Assembly (NCBI RefSeq): GCF_036785885.1
Contig: NC_092323.1
Span: 8,130,501 to 8,194,500, forward strand
Source of the DNA: Coffea arabica
Lineage: Eukaryota; Streptophyta; Magnoliopsida; Gentianales; Rubiaceae
Direction: 5' to 3'
Length of the DNA: 64,000 nucleotides
Below, piece after piece: positions 43,368 through 54,835 of the stretch. Every line of letters begins with the position of its first letter. Position 1 is the stretch's first letter. A program made the translations under genes and the position numbers. The notes beneath the pieces are model-generated. The model was not told the DNA's origin and made no database searches. It saw nothing but the letters and a program-made list of their open reading frames with translations.

Positions 43368-45856
43368 TTATACCAATTTCCAGCTATGATGATGTCCGAT
43401 ACTGTGACGAACATAGTGAAGTCCATATTATCTACATTGTCGCGAAATTTGATAACTTCACATTTGTGACAGAAAAAAACTCGAGTAATTAAGTACAACA
43501 GAACGTTGTAACGAATGTGCTAAGGTACTGGGGCTGTGCAATAAGGGGGAAGGTCATGAAGACGTTGAAGAAGGTGGAGAGATAGCAGGACCACCATATT
43601 TTCTGCCCATTGGGACTTCATTAATGGTTGGCCAGTTAAGATTTTGTTCCCCCGATGCAATAAACAAACTTCTGCTGCATCATTATGCTTAAAGATGGAA
43701 TAGTTAAGTTAACATAATCAAGATAGTGGATTTGATTAGCCAGAATCCCTCTCTGTGCTCCAATGCATCATCTATAATGGAAGCTGGAAGATGGGAAACA
43801 AGGGCTAGAGCTGTCGGGATAAACATGACAGCTACTAGTTTAAGCTTAATCATCAGTCAATGAGACGTACAATAAACAACTCAAAAGCAACCAGGGAATC
43901 CTCCCCATACCATGCGCATCTTTACTTTACCCCGGTTTATTTTAATAATAATAAAAAAAGCCATCTAATCTAAATAAATAACACGATTAACCCAACCTGC
44001 AAGCTGCGAGCTTGGGAGTTAAGGACAACACCTCCCTAAACTAAAGAAAAAGAGAGAAGCCCTTCTCTCTCCTAACTCGATCCCCTTCTCCATCCTTATC
44101 CATTCTTACCACCTTTGTCATTACTCTAGTCGATCGTCTAGTTTACCACATAGTAAACTCCTAAACCTCTCGGTCTTATCCTTGTTGTTTAAGATAATCC
44201 CAACTTGAAATAGAAAAAAACCCTCTTCTAGACGCATCATCTACCTTGCCTAGAGAATGAAGATGGTAGGCAATAACGTCGTCACGATCCTATAGGCTAT
44301 GGGGGCCAAATTTTATGGTGGAACTATATATATTATAAATACCCGATGGTTCTTGATGTTCGAGAGTTGGACATCAAATCAAAAAAAAAAAAAAAGAAAA
44401 ACTCAATCAAATGGCATTGGAGACACTTCTGACAATCCTCATAATAACCATTTCCTTTCTCCATTCACAAGAGTGCGCGTCACTCACGAATTTTTTTGAT
44501 GGGGCTGGGGAGGGGAGGGGTCCAAACTGGCAATGGAGCTCGTGCCACGTGTCACAATAAAGGATGCCTTTTTCTAGAAAGTGTCGTGTTTCCATCAGTA
44601 TTTCTTAATAGGGGATATTGAAAAACCTACGCAATATGAGCAGGTCCAGTGAATTGAACCCTGCTGCTGGCCGGTTGCAAATATCATGACGCATGCCAGC
44701 CGTTGGTAGCTGATGCAGTACATTTTCTCAATTTGATTGGAAAAGATAGAATCTATTCTATTCTTGGAAACAAATTTGTTGGCTATGATAAAAAGGAAGA
44801 AAGTAATTCCAACTACAGGACCCTCACAACCAATGAGAGAAGTGTATTTTTATTGCACAATCCGTATTCATAAATGCTGCACATACTACTGAAAGTCGTC
44901 GTGGTAGGCCATCAATGTACCGATTCAATCTCCATTTTTTTTTTCTTTTGGATAAGATTACAACATATGATTCACAATAGTGGAAGTAATTTAAACTAAG
45001 CCATAAAACGTAAAAAATTATATTACTACAAACTAACTCGGATGCAAACAAAAAGGATTTACATAGGCCTTTTGAGGATGCAATAAAAAGTTTGGCATAA
45101 AATGAGGGGTTAAAAGGTACCGGGAATTCAATAGATTTGTGGTGGTTAAAGCGGCGAAGTAGTTTCCAGTTTGTCTCAGGCTGTGGCTTTTGAGAAAATT
45201 GACTTCCTGACCTTCTTGTTCTGCAAATTTATTGGATGATACTACTGCTAGTGTGGGATGAGTAGTTGAGCTTTGACAGTCTTTTCTGAAGCACCTTTAT
45301 CATATGATTTATCTGTTCAACAACTTTATCAACGTTGTACTCGACTTTCTCAAAAGCCTCTGTGCTCACACCAAGTTTTTTACCGACGACTTTGAGAAAC
45401 TACCCACCCGCAATAAAATAAAACATCATCAGTTTGACAGAATAGGAGGATAGACTTCGTAGACCCTTTTTTTTTTTTTTTTTTTATCTTCCATATGATG
45501 TCCGACACTAACTTCCAAAAGCAAATGCCAAAAAAGTGGTTCCAATAAAAGATGCATCTAACGTGGTAGAAAAAAATGACCAACACAATTCCCTGAAATA
45601 TTATTATTATGTCCTTCCACGAACAAAATGTGTTCCTTTCATTTTGGCACCAACTCCAAGATAGCATATTTTTCAAAAAACAAGTTTTTTAAATATAATA
45701 TTACAGTAATATATAAATAAAAAAAACTTATAAAATATTTCATTCATACAATATATTAAATATTTTTATAAAAAATTTTTATATATACTATTATAGTAAA
45801 ATATTTTCAAAAACAGCTAATTCAAACTGAGACATGAGTTCTCCAATTGTACCTTA

Positions 45857-45989
45857 TTTGGATTGCGGTTTTCCGTCGAAAAATTACGTCGTTTTCCGTG
45901 ATCACATTTTCCTATTATCTTTTTTCCTCACATACATCAAATCGCTACAGTAATTTTTTCATGAAAAATAATGAAAAATACAATCCAAA
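45857..45989. mobile_element. MITE of the TTTGGATTGC family
   Basis: Ends TTTGGATTGCGGTTTTCC and TACAATCCAAA are inverted repeats. The core CATCAAATCGCTACAGTAAT is shared, in inverse orientation, with the copy at 58434-58566. Confidence 0.75.
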
Positions 45990-46193
45990 CACCACCTAAG
46001 TATTCCAAATGTCACCACCATCAATCGCCAAGGCGGCTGGCGGTTAAATTTTAATCTTCCCCCCACCCCCTCCCCCCTCCCCTCTCCGGGGGATACGGGA
46101 TGGTAAACAGAATGGTAAATGGCGATAGGCAAATAAAAGGTCCATGTAGGGGAAGAAAATTGAGATAGAATGTCTGCATCAATTGAAAAGTTA

Positions 46194-46250
46194 CACGTGG
46201 ACGGATAGAATCTGTGGTCCCATTCCGGGATTGTGGGGTGATGACACGTG
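46194..46250. promoter_or_regulatory. Pair of G-boxes (ACACGTGG) 51 bp apart
   Basis: Two identical ACACGTGG motifs have CACGTG cores at 46194-46199 and 46245-46250. Paired ACGT elements act as ABA or light response sites in plant promoters. The only ORF downstream is a 34-codon frame from 46398 (MFRQSASICTDSSG...), which I do not recognise. It might be a leftover first exon. Function is not established. Confidence 0.25.
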
Positions 46251-46531
46251 GATATGCTCTGGGTTGCACCCATGTGCTCTCCTCTTACCTTGGCGTGGAA
46301 GCTGTCTTCTTTGCCATACTTTCTCCTAAAGTAGTTTTTCCAAATTTTTACACCTTTTCTGGTTTCCTCACCACCATCTTGCAGAGGTCCACTCGTTCGA
46401 TGTTCCGTCAATCGGCTTCAATTTGCACTGATTCTTCCGGCTCTTGGGCTTCTAAACCGCGTATCTTTCTCTTAGAAGATAAATTACTGCATACTTTTCA
46501 TTGATCAAGTGTTTAATATTAAACCTTCTTA

Positions 46532-46665
46532 TTTAGATTGCCGTTTTTTCTAAGCAATTTTCAAATTTTTCATAAAACACATTTGTCAATCACTATTTTA
46601 TCTCGCACGCATCATATCGCTACAATATATCTTCTTATAAAAACTTAAGAAAATAGCAGTCCAAA
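46532..46665. mobile_element. MITE of the TTTGGATTGC family, diverged
   Basis: Ends TTTAGATTGCCGTTTTTT and AAAATAGCAGTCCAAA pair imperfectly. The core ATCATATCGCTACAATATAT is shared with the copy at 45857. Confidence 0.6.
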
Positions 46666-47243
46666 TGAGTTCAGTTCATGGGCTTCATCAATGGAAAAAT
46701 GAGCATACGGAGCAATTCTCCTACTCAGAGAGCACTTGTCTTTTAATTGGGCAACTACATAGTTTGTTAGACAAAAAGGACGTTTTTTTTTTTTTGAATT
46801 AACAGTTGAGTGTTAAAAGTGAGATGGTACCAGCATCGCTGTCAAACTTTTCTTCTAGCTGTCCACTGAATTTCGTGCTCTAGCATGAGCTTTTCGTTTT
46901 TGCGGGGAAAAGGATGACAAAAAATGTCTAAGATTTTTAGGCAAAGATTGCTCTTCGCCGAATTGCCTTTTGGCAGTAGTTTCTATCAAGTGGGAAGATA
47001 TTGTAGATGGACAATAAGATGTTATCAAGTGCTGTGTTAGGAAGGCAGCTTCGAATTTAATAAACCTTTCAGAAGTGGTAGCATAAAATATCAACGATCA
47101 CAGTTAAAAGGCCGTTGTCAACTTTCAATTTCACTCTTTATTTTTTGCTTGAAACAAAGATTTTGAGCCGCAAATAACTTATCGGAGGTCAAGTTCACTA
47201 TTATGAACACTTGTAGTTAATCAATCTTTGTTCGATTGACTAC

Positions 47244-47778
47244 TGAAGGGGTGATTCTTGGACGGTCAAGCCGAGCTGATCTAATACGTCCTCTTCCTAA
47301 GCGAGCTGACTTTGTGATGTACTTTTCCTGATACATACACTAGATGGACCCTTGTTCCCCCTGAAATACCTCCGATGATTAAGTTAGTTTTGTGAGATAT
47401 GAATAATGAGAATAAAAAGAGTAGAGTTCTTACTATATTTCTCCCTCCTCCCCTTCTGAATAAGGGGGGAGTGGTATTTATAGGGGACAAGTTGGAGGAA
47501 GGAATAGTGGGCTCCAACTTCGTAGGATCGGACTGAGCGTGTCCAATCTGATTCGACAAGATGGAGCAGTAGACAGGTCCCGTCAGATGTCTTGTCCACC
47601 ATGCAGGTGTCAGGTTCTCCGATAAGATCTCGGATGTTGTGTCTTGCACAGCACCAATTCGAGGCACCAGTGGATGTAGAAGTCACCTCGGTTATCCGCA
47701 TGCGATATCTAGTCGAGATGACCAAAACTGGTAGCGATCCGTCCCAAATAATAAAGGATCGATGCATGGCCATCCTCA
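47244..47778 (+). mobile_element. Solo LTR (535 bp)
   Basis: The segment begins TGAAGGGG and ends CCATCCTCA, so it has TG...CA ends with a short inverted repeat (TGA-GG / CCTCA). It is flanked by a 5-bp target duplication ACTAC at 47239-47243 and 47779-47783. A TATTTATA promoter-like box at 47475-47482 sits near the middle and the sequence is much less AT-rich than its surroundings. No internal retroelement region or second LTR is present, so it is best explained as a solo LTR. The superfamily (Gypsy or Copia) cannot be told. Confidence 0.75.
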
Positions 47779-49621
47779 ACTACTTACTTTGTCCGTAGCT
47801 AAAAAAAAATCGACGTCAATAAATACTTCCGATTATTGTGTTCCCGACTGATTTTGAACAATGGCTGAAGAGCAATCAAATTGATAAATGTTGCATGTGA
47901 TATAACTTGCCAGAGTTTATAGTTCAAATGATTTAACTAAACTAGAAAATAAGTAGGACAATAATTCTTTTCTGATAGCCCGAGACAGAAGAGACATCAA
48001 CTTCATAAACAGGTATTGAATAAAGTTGTTCAACGAGTTTCCTTTCATGTTTTCAGTTCAATTAATGTCGAAACCGTGTTGGGCCATTTCAAAAGAAAAA
48101 ACTTTAAAGGACAGACAAAGTGCTCTTCATTTTCTCGACTGAACTCTTGGAAACGGTAATCAAGTTCTTCATGCATTTCCACCATGTTAGTCAAATCCTC
48201 CATGTACGTCCCACAGCATTCGATCAATCAATAACTTATCTGCTTTCTTCTTTTTCTTGTTCATCTGAAGCCGACATAATTGTCATGTTTCAGTTTGCTT
48301 GGACAAGGAGATAAGGAATAAAGAGAGTACATTCTGTACATGAGGGAGTTATCCAGTTGCAGACAGGTTGAGAACAAGATGAACCGAAGTACATGTTCTT
48401 GAAGGAAAAAAAAAAAAAAAAAAAAAGAAGATAAAACACCCCAAAAAGTGTGAACAGGATTGAGAAAAATAAGATTATCCACCCTTTTTTGCCGATACGT
48501 GTCTCCTTGTAGTTCAAAACATGATAAATGCTGCTCACAAAATCAAGAAAAGGTTTCGACAAATTACGTTTACTTTAGGGTTGGCAAATTCAATTTCAGG
48601 GCACATATTTTTGCTACATTTTAAGTTCAAAAAGATTTAGAGTACTAATTTTGAAGTGATTAACAGTGCATCTCTCAATTTAGACAAACCAACACACCTA
48701 ATAAAACAATTGAGTGATCCAAATAGACGTAAAAAGTACATCTCTCTGGTTTTAAAACATTCTGAGTTTGGAACGGATATTAAGCTATTTATTCAGGAAG
48801 CAGAAATGATGCAGCGTAATTATGCTAACGGTTCATAACGAAAACAATCTGAGTTGAATCTTAGGAAGTACAACAAGTTAGTTAATCAATAACTTTTGAA
48901 TCATAGAAATATTACTTAATAAATAGAGTAGCGCAATCTGCTAGCTTAGCAAACGTACACCCCAATATGCTAAACTGGAGGGAAGAAGAGACAATTAATT
49001 AACGATCTATATATGCTCGCACTTCCTTGATTAATTGTCATATAATAATTCTTTATAGTAATTAATATAGCCAACATTTGGTCTATGCATCTGAAGGGTT
49101 GTGTGTGTGATGTAATTGCATATGTCAGGTGTCAAGCTCCGGGCAGTGTCATGTGGTTGTGATTAGTGAAGATGCTGTCAAAGTTTCACTATTTACAACT
49201 CTCGAGCCACGCGTGTGAACGTGATTAAAAGCCATAACAGTATTAGCTAAACAGTCTTTAAGTTAATTTAAGCTAATAAAGCCGGGCTTGATTAGCTTGC
49301 TGCTGATGATGATAGCCATAGAAAGAGGAGAATACCACCCAATTGGACAACAAAAGCAACTCAAATGCCCAAATCCAGAGGCCAACCGTACTCTTTGTTT
49401 AATGACTTCGAGGCGGTCAGCTTTGGGATCCCAACCTAGTTAATTCATCCTCACTATTACAAAGTACTCATGCTGTATTACTTTGTACCGTCGACGTGGT
49501 GCTTCGTGGTTTTCTGTTCATAACTAAATCAACCCCCCAGTCTAATCGCCCTTTATTGTCTACCCAATCAAGAAAGTGAACAGAACCTTCTCCAGACTCT
49601 AGGCCTAAAGTATGTGTCTAC

Positions 49622-49650
49622 CAACAACAACAACAACAACAACAACAACA
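49622..49650. repeat. (CAA)n microsatellite
   Basis: Nearly ten uninterrupted CAA units lie just upstream of the second Stowaway element. Confidence 0.9.
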
Positions 49651-49669
49651 GGATAAAAATTACGAACTA

Positions 49670-49998
49670 CTCCCTCCGTTTCACTTTGATAATACTATTT
49701 TTTTTTTCACATAATTTAAAAAAAAGTAGTTAACTTTGTTAGAAAAGTAAATTTAGATTGCTATTTTCTTAAAATACCCTCACATTAAATAGAGTATAAC
49801 TTTATGGGAACTTGAATTGATGGTAAAAAAAGAATCAACTCTCATTACATGGGGTAGGTTTATAGTAACAACAACTTACATTGAATAAGGGCATTTTAGG
49901 AAAATTAAAATACAACTACATTCTTCAATTGGAAAGTGAACTACAATTTGGGACAGACGAAAAAGGAAAACAGGACTATCAAAGTGGGACGGAGGGAG
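49670..49998 (+). mobile_element. Stowaway-like MITE, copy 2
   Basis: The 329-bp element has terminal inverted repeats CTCCCTCCGTTTCACTTTGA and, inverted, CTCCCTCCGTCCCACTTTGA. TA flanks it on both sides (49668-49669 and 49999-50000). It matches the copy at 14130-14458 along its entire length in opposite orientation. Its ends are better preserved, so it is probably the younger insertion. Confidence 0.92.
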
Positions 49999-51234
49999 TA
50001 TTTAGAAAATGGATTAGGTTGATGGTTATGCTGACTTTATGTTTTGTGTATTGGGGTGCTTGAGCATGTAAGCCTAAATGTGTCTTACTACTATTGCTCT
50101 GCATGATTTTTGACACCTTTGCTCCTACACTAAATTTAGTTATATTACTTGTCGGATATAAATCATGAAAGTTTAGCTTGGAATGCGTATAATATGACGA
50201 ATGTTCATAGTTGATATATGTTTAAATTGTAAGCAGTTGAATCTTACGTGTTCTCCAATTGCTCCATCGGAGGGCTTGCCCAAAAGTAAAAATTCAAAAT
50301 AAGATAGCTCATCAAGAAATAGTAACATCAAACTGAAGTGTCCATATAATTCCTTATAGGTTCTCAGAATTTTAAAAAAAAAAAAAAAAATTTTAAAAAG
50401 AGTATGGTTTATGTAGAATCATATTCTTTTTTGAGTTTTTTGTTCACCTCGAGGTACAAGCATGGGATTGATGATGGTGATTTCTCTGATAAAATATTTA
50501 CCCCACTTGTTAAAGTCACTTCATTAATTGTCATGCAATATTTTCATTAATTGTCGAGTGTTATATGCAAATAGTTCAGATTTGTCACAATCAATAAAAA
50601 GAGCGTAGGTGGTAACTCGCAAAAGATTTTATTCAGCACATGCTTTCGGAATATTCTCCTTGAATCAAGAACCTCTTTTTTTTTTTCCTTCCTTTTTTTC
50701 ACCATATGTTCTATTTCAAAAGTGCTAACGATTGCTTATCACAAAACTGCCCTGTCGAGTGGTGCATTAAAATACAACCATCACAGCAATTACTCTCCTT
50801 GGAGTAACGCACTACTGCCTTTTCATCCCCATCCTTTTTTTTTTTGAAAGCTTTATAAGGTCCACCTCGGTATTATCCAGTCGCCGGTTATCTCACTATA
50901 GACAGGATGCGTCATGTAAATTTGAGACAAATAAAAAGATATTGATGCGCCTTACTACATTAACGGAATCAGGCTTCCACGAATCAGACAAGATTTAAAT
51001 AGCTAAGCTTAACTTTTATCCTATCCGATTTCCCGATTTGACAAAAAACTTAATCTAATGGCCCGTAGCCCATCCCTTTAAATGGCATTCCTTGGTAATT
51101 GACAAAGTAAATGTAGGCACTACTTTTTAATTATTACGTCATGGCCATGTATTTCCATATAATAAGTACTAGTGTTAAAGGCAAACCCATGTATGTGCAA
51201 TTTAAGAATAAATTAATTTTTATGAAATTTTTTT

Positions 51235-51670
51235 GGGTAAAAACAAAAAGCCTCGTGGTAAATCTAATACATAGAAAAGCCCCACATGATTTCAAAACGA
51301 GCAACACGACACTTCATGTTTTGAACTAAATTGTAAAAGTGACCGAATTCGTTAAACTTTATGGAAATGGATAAAATAACAAAAATGCCCTGATATAATT
51401 AAACAAAAGACAGTTCAACAAAATCATTTGTTTTATTCTCTAGAGAGAGAGAGAATTGAGGGTTAAGGGGTAGAACAGGTAAATTTGTTAAAAATTAGGT
51501 ATAAAAATTATTATTTTTTGTTCCAATAAGTCATTTCCGTTAAATTTAACAGATTCCGTCATTTGTACAATTTAGTTCGAAACATGAAATGTCATGTTGT
51601 ACGTTTAGAATTTACGAGGGTCTTTTATGTGTATTAAGTTTACCACGAGGGGTTTTTTTGTTTTTTACCC
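51235..51670. mobile_element. Fold-back/MULE-like element with ~140-bp inverted repeats
   Basis: Two arms starting GGGTAAAAACAAAAA and GGGTAAAAAACAAAAA are inverted repeats over about 140 bp, both with CCTCGTGGTAAA and TGAACTAAATTGTA or close variants. Only about 150 bp separate the arms. A 9-bp near-duplication flanks the element: AATTTTTTT (51226-51234) and AATTTTCTT (51671-51679), one mismatch. Long arms plus a 9-bp duplication point to a Mutator-type MITE. Confidence 0.75.
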
Positions 51671-52361
51671 AATTTTCTTTAATGAATCGATAGTTATCTT
51701 GGTAGTCATGTCAATTGATAGTTATCTTGGTAATTAAACCTTTTTTTAAAATAAAAAGTTTGGATATTTACACCAATTGGTAATTGCAACAAAAATTATG
51801 TTGGTTGTCTATAATTGGATAGTTAGGATAAAATTTGTGAGGATAAAAATAAAAGTTTAAAAAGTGACAAAAGATGTTTAATGGATAATAGAGATAAAGG
51901 TTAATGGATAATAGAGATAATGGTAAATTTGAAAATACAGAATGTTAACACCAAATAAATTACCTACATAGACTTTATTAGTGTAATGATGCCATTAGGA
52001 ATTTAACTGCTTGATAATTTTATCTTTAAGGGATTACTGAATTCCACTCCAATGCAACATTACATAGAGCCTTGATAGATCCGGTTTAGGCTCCTAAAGA
52101 AAATTTTATGGTTAGTATTGAACCTTTTCCCTTATTAAAATAGATTAAGCTTATATACATTATCCGTGTATATACTATCACTATTAGATATATGACACGT
52201 GTGTAAAATTTGAATTTAAAATTTAAAATTTGTTCATATGTCATCCACTGAACAGTGATAGTGTATACATTGACCATGTATATAAAATTTACTCTATTAA
52301 AATACTTTAATTTGTGCTTGGAGTTATGTAGTGCATTGATTGGGTACCCTAGGTCTTTTCC

Positions 52362-52384
52362 TTATTATTATTATTATTATTATT
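52362..52384. repeat. (TTA)n microsatellite
   Basis: Seven to eight TTA units lie about 500 bp upstream of the homeobox gene. Confidence 0.85.
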
Positions 52385-52710
52385 CTGAAGACATAATTTA
52401 TCTAAATATTTCCTAAAAGCGATGCACGTAAAGTGAAACATAACATATATAACAAATGTATGGTTATTAAGAAAATGTTACAAAATCCAGTTCAGATGAT
52501 TCTGTTGTTGGTTTTTAGATATAAAAAAAGTGATACACGCAACCAAATAAATAAAATGAAAGGTTCCATGTATTGTTAGTAAATTTGTAGCATTGATGGT
52601 TGGGTACCACGTTTAGCGATCCACTAAGTACACCGGACACATTCTCTATAAATATAAGACATTTGTGTACAAGTCCAAACACAACAGCTCCTTAGCCTTC
52701 ACTCCACCCT

Positions 52711-52719
52711 TATAAATAA
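52711..52719 (+). promoter_or_regulatory. TATA box of the HB40-like gene
   Basis: TATAAATAA lies 157 bp upstream of the ATG at 52868. A start near 52742 would give a leader of about 125 nt with a CT-rich segment. A second TATAAATATAA at 52650-52660 is an alternative. Confidence 0.5.
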
Positions 52720-52867
52720 GTCCTCAGCCTCGCTACTTCTAGCTAGTACTGTTCTTCTCTATTCTACACCGAAATACAGTAAAAAAAAAAAAGCCTCTGA
52801 GTCTGAAGGGGTAGTGAAAAAAGAGTAAAGAGAAAGAAAGGAGGAGTGATCAGAGAGACTACCAAAG

Positions 52868-54835
52868 ATGACAAGCAGCATGAGCCATCAAGCTGATCAG
52901 CAAATGGTTCTCATTTCTCAGTATTATCCCGGTATATATTCTCAACTGGCGCCTGCAGAACAAGGTTGGTTTTACACTACGAGTACCCATCAAGAACTTT
53001 CTGAGCATTTTTTGTCTTTTACTTTTTTGTTTTTTTTCCCTTTTGGGGCTATATGCATGCGAGTTCAAAATTTTCTACTTAGATTATTTCATTCAATATC
53101 AACTTCTTGTTATGTATCACGATAGGGGAAGTGAAATCACGAAGACGTCGTAAGAAGAACAGAGGAGGAGAGAGCAGCAGCAGTGGCGTGAGGAAGAGGA
53201 AGCTGAGCCAGGAACAAGTGAATCTTTTGGAGATCAACTTTGGAAGTGAGCACAAGTTGGAGTCGGAGAGGAAAGACAGGCTTGCCTCAGAGTTGGGGCT
53301 TGACCCTCGCCAGGTGGCAGTTTGGTTTCAGAACAGAAGGGCTCGATGGAAGAGCAAGAAGCTGGAGGAAGAGTACTCCAAACTCAAGTCTGAACACGAG
53401 AACACTGTCGTCGAGAAATGCCGCCTTGAAACTGAGGTATCCTCCGGCCGCCCCATCTCTTAAATTTCCTTCTCATTTCTCTTTCTATTTTTTTTTAATT
53501 TATTATAAATTACCTAAAAATCATTCTTAGTTTCTCAAAGTCGTGGTATCATGATTTGGCAATATGAAGATAAACAATCAACTTGGCTTATCGGGCAAAA
53601 ATATCTTTAACGATAGAGGCTTCAAGTTTAGAAGTAGACCCTTCATTGCAAAGAAGAAAAGGAAGAGTAAGCGGGGCCGCCATGTCGGAAATTTCATTTA
53701 AACGAACAGACTCACATGAAAAGATCCGAAGATAGTGGTGAATTTGTATTTAATGTTAGTTTGGTTTCTGTTCTTTTGAATTTAGAATGAGATATTGAGC
53801 CAGTCATTCTATTGAGCCAGATAGGCCTGCCTTAGCTATTTTTTTTCTTTCCCTATTAAAGCGGCCTATGTCTTGCTGATCACTTGAGCGTCTACAGTTT
53901 TTTTTTTTTTGGTTAAAAAGAATGTTTTAAAGTTGTCAAACTTTTGTTTCAAGTTTTTACTAACATTTTTTATTTGGTCCAAGTTTCTGCATTTACCTCG
54001 TTAGCTTTTGGAGCGGTAATAACTTCTAGTTTCTATAAATTCACAGGAATTTTCCTTGTGCAATCATGCCATTCTATTTAAAGGCATTCTAACTTTTCTT
54101 TTCCTCCTTGATCTGGAACCACCAAGTTTAGAATATGCATGAACCCAAGGCTCGAAAAAGGCCATGTCTTCTTGTTAGGATGTCATAATGAAGGTGGCAC
54201 CGAACCCAACCAGTGAAATACTGAAATTTGGACATGGAATATGGAGACTGCCACCCCCAAAGACAGCAAAACGTACATTTTCTTACAATTAACAAGAATC
54301 CGTACTCAGTTGTTTAAGGTGGCCATTTTTTGTTCACAACGTGCATGGTGGAAGTGCACATGACCTTTCAGCCCACGTGGTCCTTCGCTGACGGTTCTTG
54401 TAAATTTTCACACACACACACAGAGTCAAATACTTCATGGTCCCAACCTCGCTAGTTTGATCCCAGAGATTGAATGTAGTCTTGTGATCAACCTCAACCT
54501 CTCATGGCAAACAGTAGCTAGTGATCTTGTTAGCATTTTCTAGTAGCTCTGATTTATTGTCTATCTTCAACACAAGCTGAGAAAAGTTTGTTCTCATTTG
54601 TGAACAGGTTCTGAAGCTGAAAGAACAAGTGTCTGAAGCTGAGAAGGAGATACACAGGCTGCTGGAGAGGTCAGATGGGGTTTCAAGCAACAGCCCGAGT
54701 TCATCATTCTCAATGGAGGCAATAGAGCCACCATTTTTGGGGGAGTTTGGAATGGAAGGATTCGAGAATGTCTTTTACGTGCCGGAAACCAATTACGTTA
54801 ACGGATTGGAATGGGTCAACATATATAATATGTAA
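52868..54835 (+). CDS. HB40: HD-Zip class I homeobox transcription factor, HB21/HB40/HB53 clade
   Basis: Exons 52868-52964, 53126-53436 and 54608-54835 join in frame to 211 aa. HD-Zip I factors bind CAATNATTG-type sites as dimers in the nucleus. The HB21/40/53 group is known for acting downstream of BRC1 in axillary bud dormancy and ABA accumulation. A basic stretch SRRRRKKNR (37-45) is a likely nuclear signal. The homeodomain is at about 55-111, with [10 protein letters not shown] at 99-108 in helix 3. The leucine zipper follows directly, with heptad positions L112, L119, T126, L133, L140, A147 and L154. The second intron (1171 bp) interrupts the zipper after LETE. The length is close to Arabidopsis HB40 (about 216 aa). 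Placing it as HB40 and not HB21 or HB53 rests mainly on the gene neighbourhood. Confidence 0.93.

Larger units (their letters stand above)
38245..52640. other. Long spacer without a supported gene
   Basis: About 14 kb separate the quinone reductase from the homeobox gene. I find no exon chain or ORF with a recognisable family. Contents that can be named are a MULE relic, a hAT-like segment, a probable SINE, two MITEs, a solo LTR, a Stowaway MITE and a fold-back element, listed separately. An AT-rich run at 39000-41600 and a mixed region at 42300-45800 hold nothing I recognise. Confidence 0.5.

Noticed and set aside
45959-46411. 150-codon minus-strand ORF
   Set aside because: It is open mainly because of a G/C-rich stretch with CCCCTCCCC runs. 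No domain or exon logic is seen.
47281-47779. Overlapping ORFs of about 130 codons on the minus strand
   Set aside because: They lie wholly inside the solo LTR and have no similarity I recognise.
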